Positions 1 through 9,891 of a stretch of 64,000 nt of DNA are shown here, one piece after another. Under the pieces are notes generated by a model that was not told the DNA's origin, ran no database searches, and saw only the letters and a list, made by a program, of their open reading frames with translations. Every line of letters starts with the position of its first letter. The stretch's first letter is position 1. The DNA is from Deltaproteobacteria bacterium GWC2_55_46. Lineage in GTDB: Bacteria; Desulfobacterota; GWC2-55-46. A program made the position numbers and the translations under genes. The DNA lies in contig LVEI03000001.1 of NCBI GenBank assembly GCA_001595385.3, positions 806,001 to 870,000 on the forward strand, in the 5' to 3' direction.

Positions 1-1041
1 GGAAGGGGCCAGAGGGAGCTCATCATAGGCGACCGTCAGACAGGAAAGACCACCGTCGCCATCGACACCATCATAAACCAGAAGGGGCAGAACGTATTCT
101 GCATATATGTCGCGATAGGGCAGAAGCAGTCCACCGTCGCGCAGATAGTCGAGAAGCTCAAGCAGTTCGGAGCCATGGAATATACGGTCGTGGTAGCCGC
201 CACCGCCAGCTCCCCTGCCCCGCTTCAGTTCATATCCCCGTACACGGGCTGCGCCATAGGCGAGTACTTCAGGGACAACGGCATGCACGCCCTGATAATA
301 TACGACGACCTCTCGAAGCACGCGGTCGCCTACAGGCAGCTCTCTTTGCTCCTGCGCAGGCCTCCGGGCAGAGAAGCCTACCCCGGCGACGTATTCTATC
401 TCCACTCAAGGCTCCTTGAGAGGGCCGCGAAGCTCTCGGATAAGCTCGGCGGCGGCTCGCTTACGGCACTGCCGGTCATCGAAACGCAGGCAGGCGACGT
501 CTCGGCCTATATCCCGACCAACGTCATATCGATCACCGACGGGCAGATATTCCTCGAGACCGACCTCTTCTACTCAGGCATAAGGCCGGCCATCAACGTC
601 GGCCTCTCGGTCTCCAGGGTCGGCGGCAGCGCCCAGATAAAGGCGATGAAGTCGGTTGCCGGCACCCTGAGGCTCGAGCTCGCGCAGTACAGGGAACTCG
701 CGGCCTTCGCGCAGTTCGGCAGCGACCTCGACGCCGCCACACAGAAGCAGCTCAACAGGGGATCCAAGCTCGTCGAGATATTGAAGCAGGGGCAGTACAA
801 GCCCCTTCCGATTGAAAAGCAGGTACTGATAATCTACGCCGCCACAAACGGCTACGTAGACGCCTATCCCAACTCGGCCCTCAAAAGGTACGAGGAAGAG
901 CTCATATCCTTTATCGAGAGCAGGCACGCGGACATCATAGAGGATATCCGCACCAAGAAGAACATAGATAACGAAGTAAAGGCGAAGCTCAACAAGGCGC
1001 TCGACGACCTGAAGGGCCTTTTTGTGGCAGTGGGCAAGTAA
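1..1041 (+). CDS. atpA: F1 ATP synthase subunit alpha (5' end cut by window edge)
   Basis: Non-catalytic nucleotide-binding subunit of the cytoplasmic F1 head of ATP synthase. The reading frame is open from base 1 and encodes about 346 residues, so roughly the first 150 residues of a normal ~500-residue subunit lie outside the window. The visible part opens with the P-loop GDRQTGKT (bases 28-51) and contains the alpha-subunit signature [11 protein letters not shown] (near base 587). An internal ATG at 175 is not the start, because alpha-subunit sequence precedes it without a stop. It is followed by atpG after 30 bases, in the usual alpha-gamma-beta-epsilon order, so it belongs to the atp operon. 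Confidence 0.97.
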   Translation, partial: GRGQRELIIGDRQTGKTTVAIDTIINQKGQNVFCIYVAIGQKQSTVAQIVEKLKQFGAMEYTVVVAATASSPAPLQFISPYTGCAIGEYFRDNGMHALIIYDDLSKHAVAYRQLSLLLRRPPGREAYPGDVFYLHSRLLERAAKLSDKLGGGSLTALPVIETQAGDVSAYIPTNVISITDGQIFLETDLFYSGIRPAINVGLSVSRVGGSAQIKAMKSVAGTLRLELAQYRELAAFAQFGSDLDAATQKQLNRGSKLVEILKQGQYKPLPIEKQVLIIYAATNGYVDAYPNSALKRYEEELISFIESRHADIIEDIRTKKNIDNEVKAKLNKALDDLKGLFVAVGK

Positions 1042-1071
1042 TACAAAGACTATCACAGGGTGACCCAATAG

Positions 1072-1932
1072 ATGCCAAGCCTTAAGGACATAAAAAGAAG
1101 GATAAAGTCGGTCAAGAACACCCGGCAGATCACGAAGGCCATGAAGATGGTCTCCGCCGCCAAGCTCAAAAGGGCGCAGGACGAGATCGTGGCCGCGAGG
1201 CCCTATGCCGAAAAGATGCTCGAGCTCATAGGCTCGCTCGCCTCAAAGGCCTCATCCGACAGCCACCCCCTGCTTGAAGCGAGAGGCGGCAACAAGGTCG
1301 GCCTCATGCTCTTCACCTCCGACAGGGGCCTTTGCGGAAGCTTCAACTCCCAGCTCCTCCGGAACGCGGAGAGGTTCATGAGGGAGCGCCCTTCCGCGGA
1401 GATAAGCCTCTATCTCGTCGGCAGGCGCGGCGGAGAGTACTTCAAGAAGCGCGGCATCAAACTGATCAACTCCCGGAACATGGGCAACGCGAGGCCGAAC
1501 TACGGCTCGGCCGCCGAGATAGCCAATGATATCATCGGAGCTTACTTGAAGGGCGAGATCGACGAGGTCCATATCATATTCAGCGAGTTCAAGTCTGCCC
1601 TTACCCAGAAGCCGGTCCTCCAGCAGCTCCTGCCAGTTGTCGCTCCTCAGAACGAGGAGAAAAAGGAAGAGGGCGGCGATTACCTGTACGAGCCGGCTGA
1701 GGACGCGGTCCTTGCGAGCCTCCTGCCCAGGTACGTCGAGGTGCAGGCTTTCAGGGCGCTCCTTGAAACCTCGGCCAGCGAGCACGGTGCGAGGATGACG
1801 GCCATGGACTCGGCCTCAAAGAACGCCGGACAGATGATAAGCGGCTTGACCCTCGTCTACAACAGGCTCCGCCAGGCCGCTATAACCAAGGAGCTGATGG
1901 AGATCATCGGGGGCGCCGAGGCGCTCAAGTGA
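1072..1932 (+). CDS. atpG: F1 ATP synthase subunit gamma
   Basis: Central rotor shaft of F1, coupling proton flow through Fo to the catalytic beta subunits. The 286 residues match the family length. The N-terminus (MPSLKDIKRRI, then a KAMKMVSAAKL helix) and the C-terminal helix with NRLRQAAITKELMEI are the conserved coiled-coil shaft segments. The ATG at 1072 starts exactly where family members start. It lies 30 bases after atpA and 133 bases before atpD; that last gap is unusually long for this operon because it carries a repeat element. Confidence 0.97.
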   Translation: MPSLKDIKRRIKSVKNTRQITKAMKMVSAAKLKRAQDEIVAARPYAEKMLELIGSLASKASSDSHPLLEARGGNKVGLMLFTSDRGLCGSFNSQLLRNAERFMRERPSAEISLYLVGRRGGEYFKKRGIKLINSRNMGNARPNYGSAAEIANDIIGAYLKGEIDEVHIIFSEFKSALTQKPVLQQLLPVVAPQNEEKKEEGGDYLYEPAEDAVLASLLPRYVEVQAFRALLETSASEHGARMTAMDSASKNAGQMISGLTLVYNRLRQAAITKELMEIIGGAEALK

Positions 1933-1964
1933 TAGGCAGGCTGTAAAACGCTGATTTTTATTAA

Positions 1965-2030
1965 GGCTGATCAAAAAGCTCCATATGCGAGCGACGAAGA
2001 CAACGACGCAGATGGGCTTTTTCAGCAGCC
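1965..2030. repeat. Dispersed inverted-repeat element, copy 1 (short form)
   Basis: A 66-base element between atpG and atpD. The left end GGCTGATCAAAAAGCTC is an imperfect inverted match to the right end GGGCTTTTTCAGCAGCC. Its ends and the internal ATGC and ACGACGCAGATGG words match the longer copy at 34140-34259. It encodes nothing. It looks like a small non-autonomous (MITE-like) or REP-like repeat sitting inside an operon. Similar repeats are, from general recollection, common in deltaproteobacterial genomes. Confidence 0.7.
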
Positions 2031-2050
2031 GTAACTAACAGATTCCGTAA

Positions 2051-3487
<1,437 letters not shown>

Positions 3488-3509
3488 CCGAAGGGATAAG
3501 AGCTGATTT

Positions 3510-3923
3510 ATGTCAAACACCTTTTTACTTGAAATAGTAACACCCCAGAGGAGGCTCCTCTCCAAAGAGGTCGATGAGGTAACCGCCCCGGGACAGGCCG
3601 GGCAGTTTGGCGTGCTCGCAGGCCATACGCCCTTTTTAACAGTCCTCAAGCCCGGAGAAATAATATACAAGAGCGGTACTGATACGGCTCTTCTTGCCAT
3701 AAACCGAGGCTACGCCGAGGTATTGCCCGAGAAGACCACTATCCTGGTAGATGCAGCCACGGAAGAGCATGAGATAGACCTCGATGGCGTGAGGGCTGAA
3801 GCAAGGGAGGCTGAAGAGGCCTTGAAGACCCTCCATCAGGACGACTCGGCGCTGCCTAAGGCGCAGGACAGGCTCGATTACGCCCTGGCAAAGCTCAGGG
3901 TAAAAGAGGGGCTTAAGGACTAA
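3510..3923 (+). CDS. atpC: F1 ATP synthase subunit epsilon
   Basis: Rotor-associated subunit that links gamma to the c-ring and inhibits ATP hydrolysis. The 137 residues have the beta-sandwich N-domain with the family motif PGQAGQFGVLAGHTP (about residues 27-41) and a two-helix C-domain. It is the last gene of the atp operon: a strong intrinsic terminator follows 27 bases after the stop. Confidence 0.96.
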   Translation: MSNTFLLEIVTPQRRLLSKEVDEVTAPGQAGQFGVLAGHTPFLTVLKPGEIIYKSGTDTALLAINRGYAEVLPEKTTILVDAATEEHEIDLDGVRAEAREAEEALKTLHQDDSALPKAQDRLDYALAKLRVKEGLKD

Positions 3924-3950
3924 GCCGGCAGACCTTATGAAAAAACAGAA

Positions 3951-3978
3951 AGGCGGGGCAGATGCCCCGCCTTTTTTT
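3951..3978 (+). terminator. Intrinsic terminator of the atp operon
   Basis: Perfect GC-rich inverted repeat AGGCGGGGCA / TGCCCCGCCT (3951-3960 and 3963-3972) followed directly by a T run to 3978. It lies just after atpC and no minus-strand gene ends here, so it serves the atp operon. Confidence 0.92.
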
Positions 3979-4116
3979 ATCGGCTCAACCAATATTTTTT
4001 TCTCCCCTGCCCATTCACATAACCGCCGCTCGACAGGAGATCCCTCAATGACTTAATGCCAGCAAAACAAAGTCTTAGCTCACGCGGGTTGTGTTCCAGG
4101 CGACATTGGGGCTATA

Positions 4117-6345
4117 ATGACCTCCATGCGGATAACCAGAAGACTTATTGTGGCGCTGGTGATCGCGGTCACCGCCGTTTCAGGGATCGCGACATACCTG
4201 ACGGTCCAACAGGAACGCGACAGGCTCACCACAGACCTCGAGCACCGCGTATGGCTTCTCGCCGAGGGGCTCAAGGAATCTACAGGCCCCCTTATAGCAG
4301 AAGCTCCTTCCAAACGGCTCGACAGGATCGTTGAAAAGATAAGCGCCGGCAAACAGGTCGAAGGCATCGCTGTCTTCGACAACTCAGGCAAGCCTGTTTC
4401 ATTGTCAAAGGGCCTGGCCGGGAAGCTCCCTGATGATCTGAATTTCATACTGAAAGACCACGAGGGGGAGACTGGCAAGGGCACCTACGAAAAGGTAGAT
4501 TCCCTGCCGATGTATATCTATGCCCTTCCGACGACCATTGACGGGAATGTCAATACCGGCATGGTCGTCATATTCACCGACATCTCCTATATCGAAGAGC
4601 ATATATCGGGTATCTGGCGGAGGAATTTTATCAGGATACTCGCGAACGCGCTCATCATCTCTGTAATCACGCTTGTCATCGTACGCTGGAGCATCATCGG
4701 CCCCATCGCCCAGATGTCCGAATGGATAAAAAGCATGCACAGGGGAAAGGCCGACGGCCTGTTCAAGCTCCCTAAAGAGGGCATTTTCGAGCCGATATCC
4801 AAAGAGATATCGAGTATCGTAAAAAGCCTGGCAATAGCCCGCACGCAGGTCGAGGAGGAGGCGAGGCTCCGAAACCAGGCCGATTCCAAGTGGACGGCTG
4901 AACGGCTTAAGCTGCATGTGCGTGAGAAACTGCAGGACAGCAAACTTATAGTGGTCTCAAACCGGGAGCCCTACATGCACGTGCGGAGCGGCAAGCTCAT
5001 CGAGTGCCTCAGTCCGGCAAGCGGCCTCGTTACCGCGCTTGACCCGATATTAAAGGCATGCTCGGGGCTCTGGGTCGCGCATGGGTCCGGCAATGCCGAC
5101 AGAGAGACCGTGGATAACAAAGACATGGTGCTCGTGCCGCCTGACAACCCGCAGTATGTCCTCAAGAGGATCTGGCTCAGCCAGGAGGAAGAGGCAGGCT
5201 ATTATTACGGCCTTTCCAACGAGGGTCTGTGGCCGCTGTGCCACATAGCCCATACTCGCCCGACCTTCAGGATAGACGACTGGGCGCGCTATCAGGAGGT
5301 CAACTTAAGGTTCGCCAGGTCGCTTGACGACGAGATCGGGAAAGGGACTTACATATTCATCCAGGACTATCACTTCTCCATACTCCCGCGGCTTATCAAG
5401 CAGCGGCACCCTGACGCGAAGATCGCCCTTTTCTGGCATATACCCTGGCCCAATCCCGAAGCCTTCGGCATCTGCCCCTGGAAACGCGAGATACTCCACG
5501 GGATGCTCGGCGCGGACCTTATAGGGTTCCATACGCAGTATCACTGCAACAACTTTCTTGAAACTGTCGACAGGACGCTTGAATGCCGCACCAATTGGGA
5601 AAATTTTTCCACGACCAGGTCGGGGCACTCAACCATCGTCAAGCCCTTTCCCATAAGCGTCGATTTCAGCGGTCAGCCGCTCGGGCCAATAGGCCAGAGC
5701 AAGGAGGACCTGCTCAGGGAACTGGGGGTAAGAGCCTCTGTCTTCGGGATCGGCGTTGACCGCCTCGATTACACAAAGGGCATCATAGAAAGGCTCAGGG
5801 CCGTTGAGCGCTTCATTGAAAAAAACCCCGAATACCGCGAGGTATTCACATTCGTCCAGATAGGGGCTCCGAGCAGGGAGCACATAAAGAGCTATCACGA
5901 TTTCGTCGGGGAAGTGCTCTCAGAGGTAGACCGGATCAACTGGAAATTCCAGTCGGCCAACTGGAAGCCTATCGTATTCCTGAAGCGGCATTTCTCGCAC
6001 GCGGAGATCGAGCCGTTCTATCGCCACGCCGACCTGTGCATGGTAACGTCCCTCCATGACGGCATGAACCTCGTGGCCAAGGAGTTCATAGCTTCACGGG
6101 AGGACGAAAAAGGCGCGCTCATACTCAGCACTTTCGCTGGAGCCTCCCGTGAGCTCAGAGACGCCATCCTGGTAAACCCGTATGACATCGAGCAGATGGC
6201 CAACAGCATAAAGACAGCTCTCGAGATGGACTCATCAGAACAGATAGAGCGCATGAGGAAGATGCGGGAGATCGTGCGCGAAAACAATATTTACAGATGG
6301 GCGGCCAATATAATCACTGAACTCACCAACATACGCGCCAGCTGA
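4117..6345 (+). CDS. otsA: Membrane-anchored sensor-like trehalose-6-phosphate synthase (GT20)
   Basis: Predicted to join glucose from a nucleotide sugar to glucose-6-phosphate, giving trehalose-6-phosphate. At 742 residues it is far longer than plain OtsA (~460-500). Residues 10-28 and 171-190 are hydrophobic helices flanking a ~140-residue extracytoplasmic region that resembles a Cache-type sensor. A HAMP-like linker and coiled segment (~190-270) leads into the GT20 domain from ~276. The GT20 part has VSNREP, SPASGLVTALDP, GVDRLDYTKGI and HDGMNLVAKEF. OtsB overlaps its stop codon, which supports the trehalose role. An alternative start is the ATG at 4126. The sensor-type N-terminus suggests control by an envelope signal; that is inference. 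Confidence 0.85.
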   Translation: MTSMRITRRLIVALVIAVTAVSGIATYLTVQQERDRLTTDLEHRVWLLAEGLKESTGPLIAEAPSKRLDRIVEKISAGKQVEGIAVFDNSGKPVSLSKGLAGKLPDDLNFILKDHEGETGKGTYEKVDSLPMYIYALPTTIDGNVNTGMVVIFTDISYIEEHISGIWRRNFIRILANALIISVITLVIVRWSIIGPIAQMSEWIKSMHRGKADGLFKLPKEGIFEPISKEISSIVKSLAIARTQVEEEARLRNQADSKWTAERLKLHVREKLQDSKLIVVSNREPYMHVRSGKLIECLSPASGLVTALDPILKACSGLWVAHGSGNADRETVDNKDMVLVPPDNPQYVLKRIWLSQEEEAGYYYGLSNEGLWPLCHIAHTRPTFRIDDWARYQEVNLRFARSLDDEIGKGTYIFIQDYHFSILPRLIKQRHPDAKIALFWHIPWPNPEAFGICPWKREILHGMLGADLIGFHTQYHCNNFLETVDRTLECRTNWENFSTTRSGHSTIVKPFPISVDFSGQPLGPIGQSKEDLLRELGVRASVFGIGVDRLDYTKGIIERLRAVERFIEKNPEYREVFTFVQIGAPSREHIKSYHDFVGEVLSEVDRINWKFQSANWKPIVFLKRHFSHAEIEPFYRHADLCMVTSLHDGMNLVAKEFIASREDEKGALILSTFAGASRELRDAILVNPYDIEQMANSIKTALEMDSSEQIERMRKMREIVRENNIYRWAANIITELTNIRAS

Positions 6346-7073
6346 TGACAGGCTCAAGGACCAGGAAGATAATCTTCCTCGACTTTGACGGTACGCTTTC
6401 CCCGATTGTCGACGACCCATCCAGGGCCTTTATCAGGGATGAGAACGCGGCCTGGCTCCAAAAAGCCTCGAAGGACGGGAACCTCAAGCTGGCCATCGTC
6501 ACCGGCAGGTCGTTAAAGGACATACGCAGGCTGGTCGGTCTAACGGATATCATCTATGCCGCCAACCACGGCGCCGAGATATATTCCGGCGGCAAGATCC
6601 TGCTTAAGAAGGGCGAGGCATTTCGCCGGCCTCTCAGCCGTCTCGCAAAAGTGATGCGGGAGGCGCTTTCAGGAATACCAGGAATATATCTGGAGGACAA
6701 AGGCCTCTCGATAGCGGTGCACTTGAGGCGTGTGGAACGCAGCAACCACAGCAAAGCGAAGGAGATCGTTAAACAAGAGGCCGCCGCCGCGCTCGCGCGC
6801 CATGGGCTTAAAATTACTTACGGCAAAATGCTCGTCGAGATACGGCCTCATGCGCACTGGAACAAGGGGGACGCGGTGCTGTGGGTCTGGAAGAAACTTG
6901 CCCCGGACCACCTGCCGTTCTATGTTGGCGACGACACGACCGATGAAGACGCGTTCCAGGCGCTCCGGCCATATGGAATAACGATACGGATAAGAGACAA
7001 AAGAGGCTCTCACGCCGAATATTACGTCTCTTCTTTCAAACAGCTGATAGATTCCGGCCTTTTTGAATGCTGA
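6345..7073 (+). CDS. otsB: Trehalose-6-phosphate phosphatase (HAD family)
   Basis: Removes the phosphate from trehalose-6-phosphate in the cytoplasm. The 242-residue protein has the HAD nucleophile motif LDFDGTLSPI near residues 11-20, a VTGRS segment (motif II area) and the late acidic motif VGDDTTDEDAF. Its ATG overlaps the upstream TGA (TGATG at 6343-6347), so it is translationally coupled to the GT20 gene. An intrinsic terminator follows at 7124. Confidence 0.93.
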   Translation: MTGSRTRKIIFLDFDGTLSPIVDDPSRAFIRDENAAWLQKASKDGNLKLAIVTGRSLKDIRRLVGLTDIIYAANHGAEIYSGGKILLKKGEAFRRPLSRLAKVMREALSGIPGIYLEDKGLSIAVHLRRVERSNHSKAKEIVKQEAAAALARHGLKITYGKMLVEIRPHAHWNKGDAVLWVWKKLAPDHLPFYVGDDTTDEDAFQALRPYGITIRIRDKRGSHAEYYVSSFKQLIDSGLFEC

Positions 7074-7123
7074 ACACGCTGAAGCGTTGGCTGGTCAAGG
7101 CTAAAAGGTTCAAAGCTTCGATG

Positions 7124-7150
7124 AAGGCGGGGATGGGCCCCGCCTTTTTT
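7124..7150 (+). terminator. Intrinsic terminator after otsB
   Basis: Stem AAGGCGGGG / CCCCGCCTT (7124-7132 and 7138-7146) with a 5-base loop and a T run to 7150. It closes the otsAB transcript before the convergent gene that ends at 7206. Confidence 0.9.
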
Positions 7151-7205
7151 ATTACAAGTGTAAATTCTAACGGTTTTCTGAAAAACCCAGATTTTATTGA
7201 GGCCG

Positions 7206-9182
7206 TTACTGCGGCGGCCTTACCTTATTTGAAAGTATGAGGTCGTAGCTGAACTTCAGGTACTGCTGGAACTCTTCCATCAGGGCCTTTGACTCCGCTC
7301 CGTCCTTCAAGATATCCCTGGCAGGGTCAGCCTTGTAATCATACAGGCCCATCGGGGCATTCATGTCTGTTACGAGCATATACCGCCCGTTCACCCACAC
7401 GAACATGTCGCCGCGCGGAAGCAGCGCCCTCCTCTCGCCTTCCGCAAGCACGGATTTCCCCCATGACGTAAATGGCGCCGGGACCTTTAGCATGTCGAAG
7501 ACAGTGGGCAGTATGTCCACCTGGCTCGCTACTGCCTGGTCTACCGATGGCTTTACGCCCGGCCCGTAGAAAAGGCACGGTACGCGGTAGCCCTCGTAGA
7601 CGCTTTCCCGGGTAGAATGCCCCTCCGTATGGTCGCCGACTATCACAAAAATAGTGTTCTTGAAATAATCCGATCTTCTGGCCTTCTCGAAAAACTTCCT
7701 CAAGGCATGATCAGAGTATCTCATCGAGTTCAGAAAAGCGCTGTACTGCACTTCGCTTCCGAAGTGCTCGAACTCCTTTGATGGGAGCTTATATGGCGTG
7801 TGGGAACTGAGTGAGAAGATGGCCGCGAAGAATGGTTCCCGCGTTTTCGAGAACTCCTCATCGGCTTTCTGGAAGGTATACTCGTCGTATATGCCCCATG
7901 TGCCGTCGTCGCCTGAGTCGTCGAAGTCGTCCCTTGAGATGTGCCTCTGGAAGCCGAACCTCTTTACGAGCGAATCGAAGCCGAGAGAGCCGGGCCTTGC
8001 GCCGTGGACGAAGATGGTCTCATAGCCGTAGCGTTTAAGCGAGCTCACGGCAGGCTCAAGCCTGGTCTGGTAGAGGAGCCCTCCCTGGTCGAGAGACATC
8101 TTTTTCCAGGAAGGCAGAGAGCCCAGGGTGGCTGAAAGCCCCTCGTAAGACCTCTGGGCGTTGGCAAAGCAGTTATTGAGGAGCATCCCGTCTTTTGACA
8201 GGGAGCTGAAGAACGGGGCCGCCTCTACTTTGCCTCCGAGAGAGCCTATGAACTTGGCGCTCCAGCTCTCCATGACGAAGATGACGACGTTCATATTCTT
8301 TCTTTCGCCGTCAGGATAATTGAACTTCCTGAAGAGCGGATAGCCCTCTGCCGCGCCCTCTTTGGACCTGTCCACTATGAAGCCCTGTACGTCGGCCTCT
8401 TTCTCAAAGGACGTCCTTCTTAATATCTCCAGGTTCTTGTCCTCGTTGTTGTTATAGAGCGTATTAAAGGTGGAGTATATGCCGTTTAAGGCCAGCGTCC
8501 CGACCTCTATCCTGTCGCTTGAGAACGCGTTCTTGATGCTGAGCGGCTTCATCTGCACCCCGCCCCTCGCTAAGACAACCGTAAGGGCCGCTATGGCGAG
8601 GAAGACGCCGGCGTCAACTGCGATGGAGGCAAGGTAGCCTCCGGGGGCGGCAAGCGGCGACCTCTTTTTCTCCCTTGCCAGATAGATATAGACGGAGCCG
8701 AAGAGAACAATGAAGAGAACGAGGGCGATGAACTCCGGGACGTACCTCGCCAGCCCTATCTTTACTATGACGCCGGTGTCGCGCCAGGTATTCGACAGCT
8801 CGAAGGTGAGGTGCCTCTGCGCGAAAGAATAATACTGTATGTCTATGAAATTGTAGGCGAGCAACGCGGCGTACCAGGCCAGGAGCGTGGCTAAAAGCGC
8901 CCTTCTGAGAAGCCTGCTAAGAGAGATGCCAGGAAAAAAAAGGACGAGAAAGACAGGGGCGGACATGAGGGCCGCGGTAGAGAGGTCGAAGCGCATGCCC
9001 TGGACAAAGGCCCAGGCTATCGAGCTCGCGTCTATCCCGGAGTAGGTATCGTGATATTTTATGAAAAAATAGAGCCTGCCGGCGGATAAGGCTGCCGCGA
9101 AGAGGATAAGAGGTACGAAAAAGCCCTTAAACTTGAGTCTGGCGTGGGTCAGGCTGTCCCTGAACAATCTACCTATATTCAC
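7206..9182 (-). CDS. LTA synthase/phosphoglycerol-transferase-like sulfatase-fold membrane enzyme
   Basis: Alkaline-phosphatase-superfamily enzyme anchored in the inner membrane with its catalytic domain outside. The 658 residues comprise about five N-terminal membrane helices and a C-terminal sulfatase-type domain. Visible metal-site motifs are NVVIFVMESWS at the domain start and FVIVGDHTEGH near the end. The segment NAQRSYEGL is where LTA synthases carry their nucleophile, usually Thr; here Ser appears to fill that place. In Gram-negative relatives such enzymes move phosphoglycerol or phosphoethanolamine onto glycans or lipids; the substrate here is unknown. It stands alone between two terminators. 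Confidence 0.85.
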   Translation of the reverse strand: MNIGRLFRDSLTHARLKFKGFFVPLILFAAALSAGRLYFFIKYHDTYSGIDASSIAWAFVQGMRFDLSTAALMSAPVFLVLFFPGISLSRLLRRALLATLLAWYAALLAYNFIDIQYYSFAQRHLTFELSNTWRDTGVIVKIGLARYVPEFIALVLFIVLFGSVYIYLAREKKRSPLAAPGGYLASIAVDAGVFLAIAALTVVLARGGVQMKPLSIKNAFSSDRIEVGTLALNGIYSTFNTLYNNNEDKNLEILRRTSFEKEADVQGFIVDRSKEGAAEGYPLFRKFNYPDGERKNMNVVIFVMESWSAKFIGSLGGKVEAAPFFSSLSKDGMLLNNCFANAQRSYEGLSATLGSLPSWKKMSLDQGGLLYQTRLEPAVSSLKRYGYETIFVHGARPGSLGFDSLVKRFGFQRHISRDDFDDSGDDGTWGIYDEYTFQKADEEFSKTREPFFAAIFSLSSHTPYKLPSKEFEHFGSEVQYSAFLNSMRYSDHALRKFFEKARRSDYFKNTIFVIVGDHTEGHSTRESVYEGYRVPCLFYGPGVKPSVDQAVASQVDILPTVFDMLKVPAPFTSWGKSVLAEGERRALLPRGDMFVWVNGRYMLVTDMNAPMGLYDYKADPARDILKDGAESKALMEEFQQYLKFSYDLILSNKVRPPQ

Positions 9183-9213
9183 AGTCTACCGTAGAATGAG
9201 AGGTCAATGGTGT

Positions 9214-9241
9214 AAAATAAAAAACCGGCTTACATGGCCGG
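9214..9241 (-). terminator. Intrinsic terminator of the chemoreceptor-cytochrome operon (minus strand)
   Basis: Read on the minus strand: CCGGC (9241-9237), a 7-base loop, GCCGG (9229-9225), then a T-rich run down to about 9214. It lies about 65 bases beyond the stop of the gene ending at 9306. The short stem makes it moderate in strength. Confidence 0.7.
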
Positions 9242-9305
9242 AAGGCTCTGCCGAGTGTATCAGAATACTGTATTATAAAAGAATGCAAGAGGAAAGTCTA
9301 AGATT

Positions 9306-9875
9306 TTAAAACGGGGCCTTTTTTGGTGTTATGGTAAGCTTCGCCTTCCCGTCCTTTATGGAGACCTTGAGATCGATTTCGCTTGTCTTGTATTGCTCTT
9401 CTATCTTTTTCCTGTACTGCTCTACCGTCTTCTTGAGCCCTTCGAACGTGATGCCGTCCGTAGGCTCATGGCATTCCTTCCTCGCCTCGACATACCTCCT
9501 GTAGACATCCTCGAATGCGCCCCCGTTGGCCTCCCTCGGCCTCTCAGGGGCGGGTGGTACGGAAGGCCTCTGCGCGGCAACACCGTTACCGCTCAAGCCT
9601 TCAGCCTTCCTCACATAGGTGCCTTCATCTATGGCGCGGAGCACCCTGCCCCAGTACTGCTTGTAAGAGTTGTACTTGGAGACGACCGCGTTGAGCCTGA
9701 ACTTTAAGGCGGTGTTGTTTATGGTCCTGTTGCTGAGCGAAAGTATGGCCTTGTCGACCTCGTCACGGATCTGCGCGGGCTCCCGCTTCAATACCCTGGC
9801 AAAGTACTGCTCGTACTCGACCTTGAGCCGGGCAACCTTCGAATCCAGTACGTCTATGTCCTCTCTGTCACCCAT
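9306..9875 (-). CDS. MXAN_5187 C-terminal-domain-like protein
   Basis: A 189-residue soluble protein of unknown function. The first ~90 residues are helical and resemble, from recollection, the MXAN_5187 C-terminal domain of myxobacteria and relatives (REPAQIRDEV, NTALKFRLNAVVSKYNSY, YWGRVLRAIDEGTY). A Pro/Ala-rich linker (PSVPPAPERPRE) leads to a second part with one histidine and a Lys-rich C-terminus (ITPKKAP). It starts 16 bases after the cytochrome gene stop, so it is the third gene of the chemoreceptor operon. No catalytic motif is visible. Confidence 0.6.
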   Translation of the reverse strand: MGDREDIDVLDSKVARLKVEYEQYFARVLKREPAQIRDEVDKAILSLSNRTINNTALKFRLNAVVSKYNSYKQYWGRVLRAIDEGTYVRKAEGLSGNGVAAQRPSVPPAPERPREANGGAFEDVYRRYVEARKECHEPTDGITFEGLKKTVEQYRKKIEEQYKTSEIDLKVSIKDGKAKLTITPKKAPF

Positions 9876-9891
9876 CTGCCCTGAAGACCTG

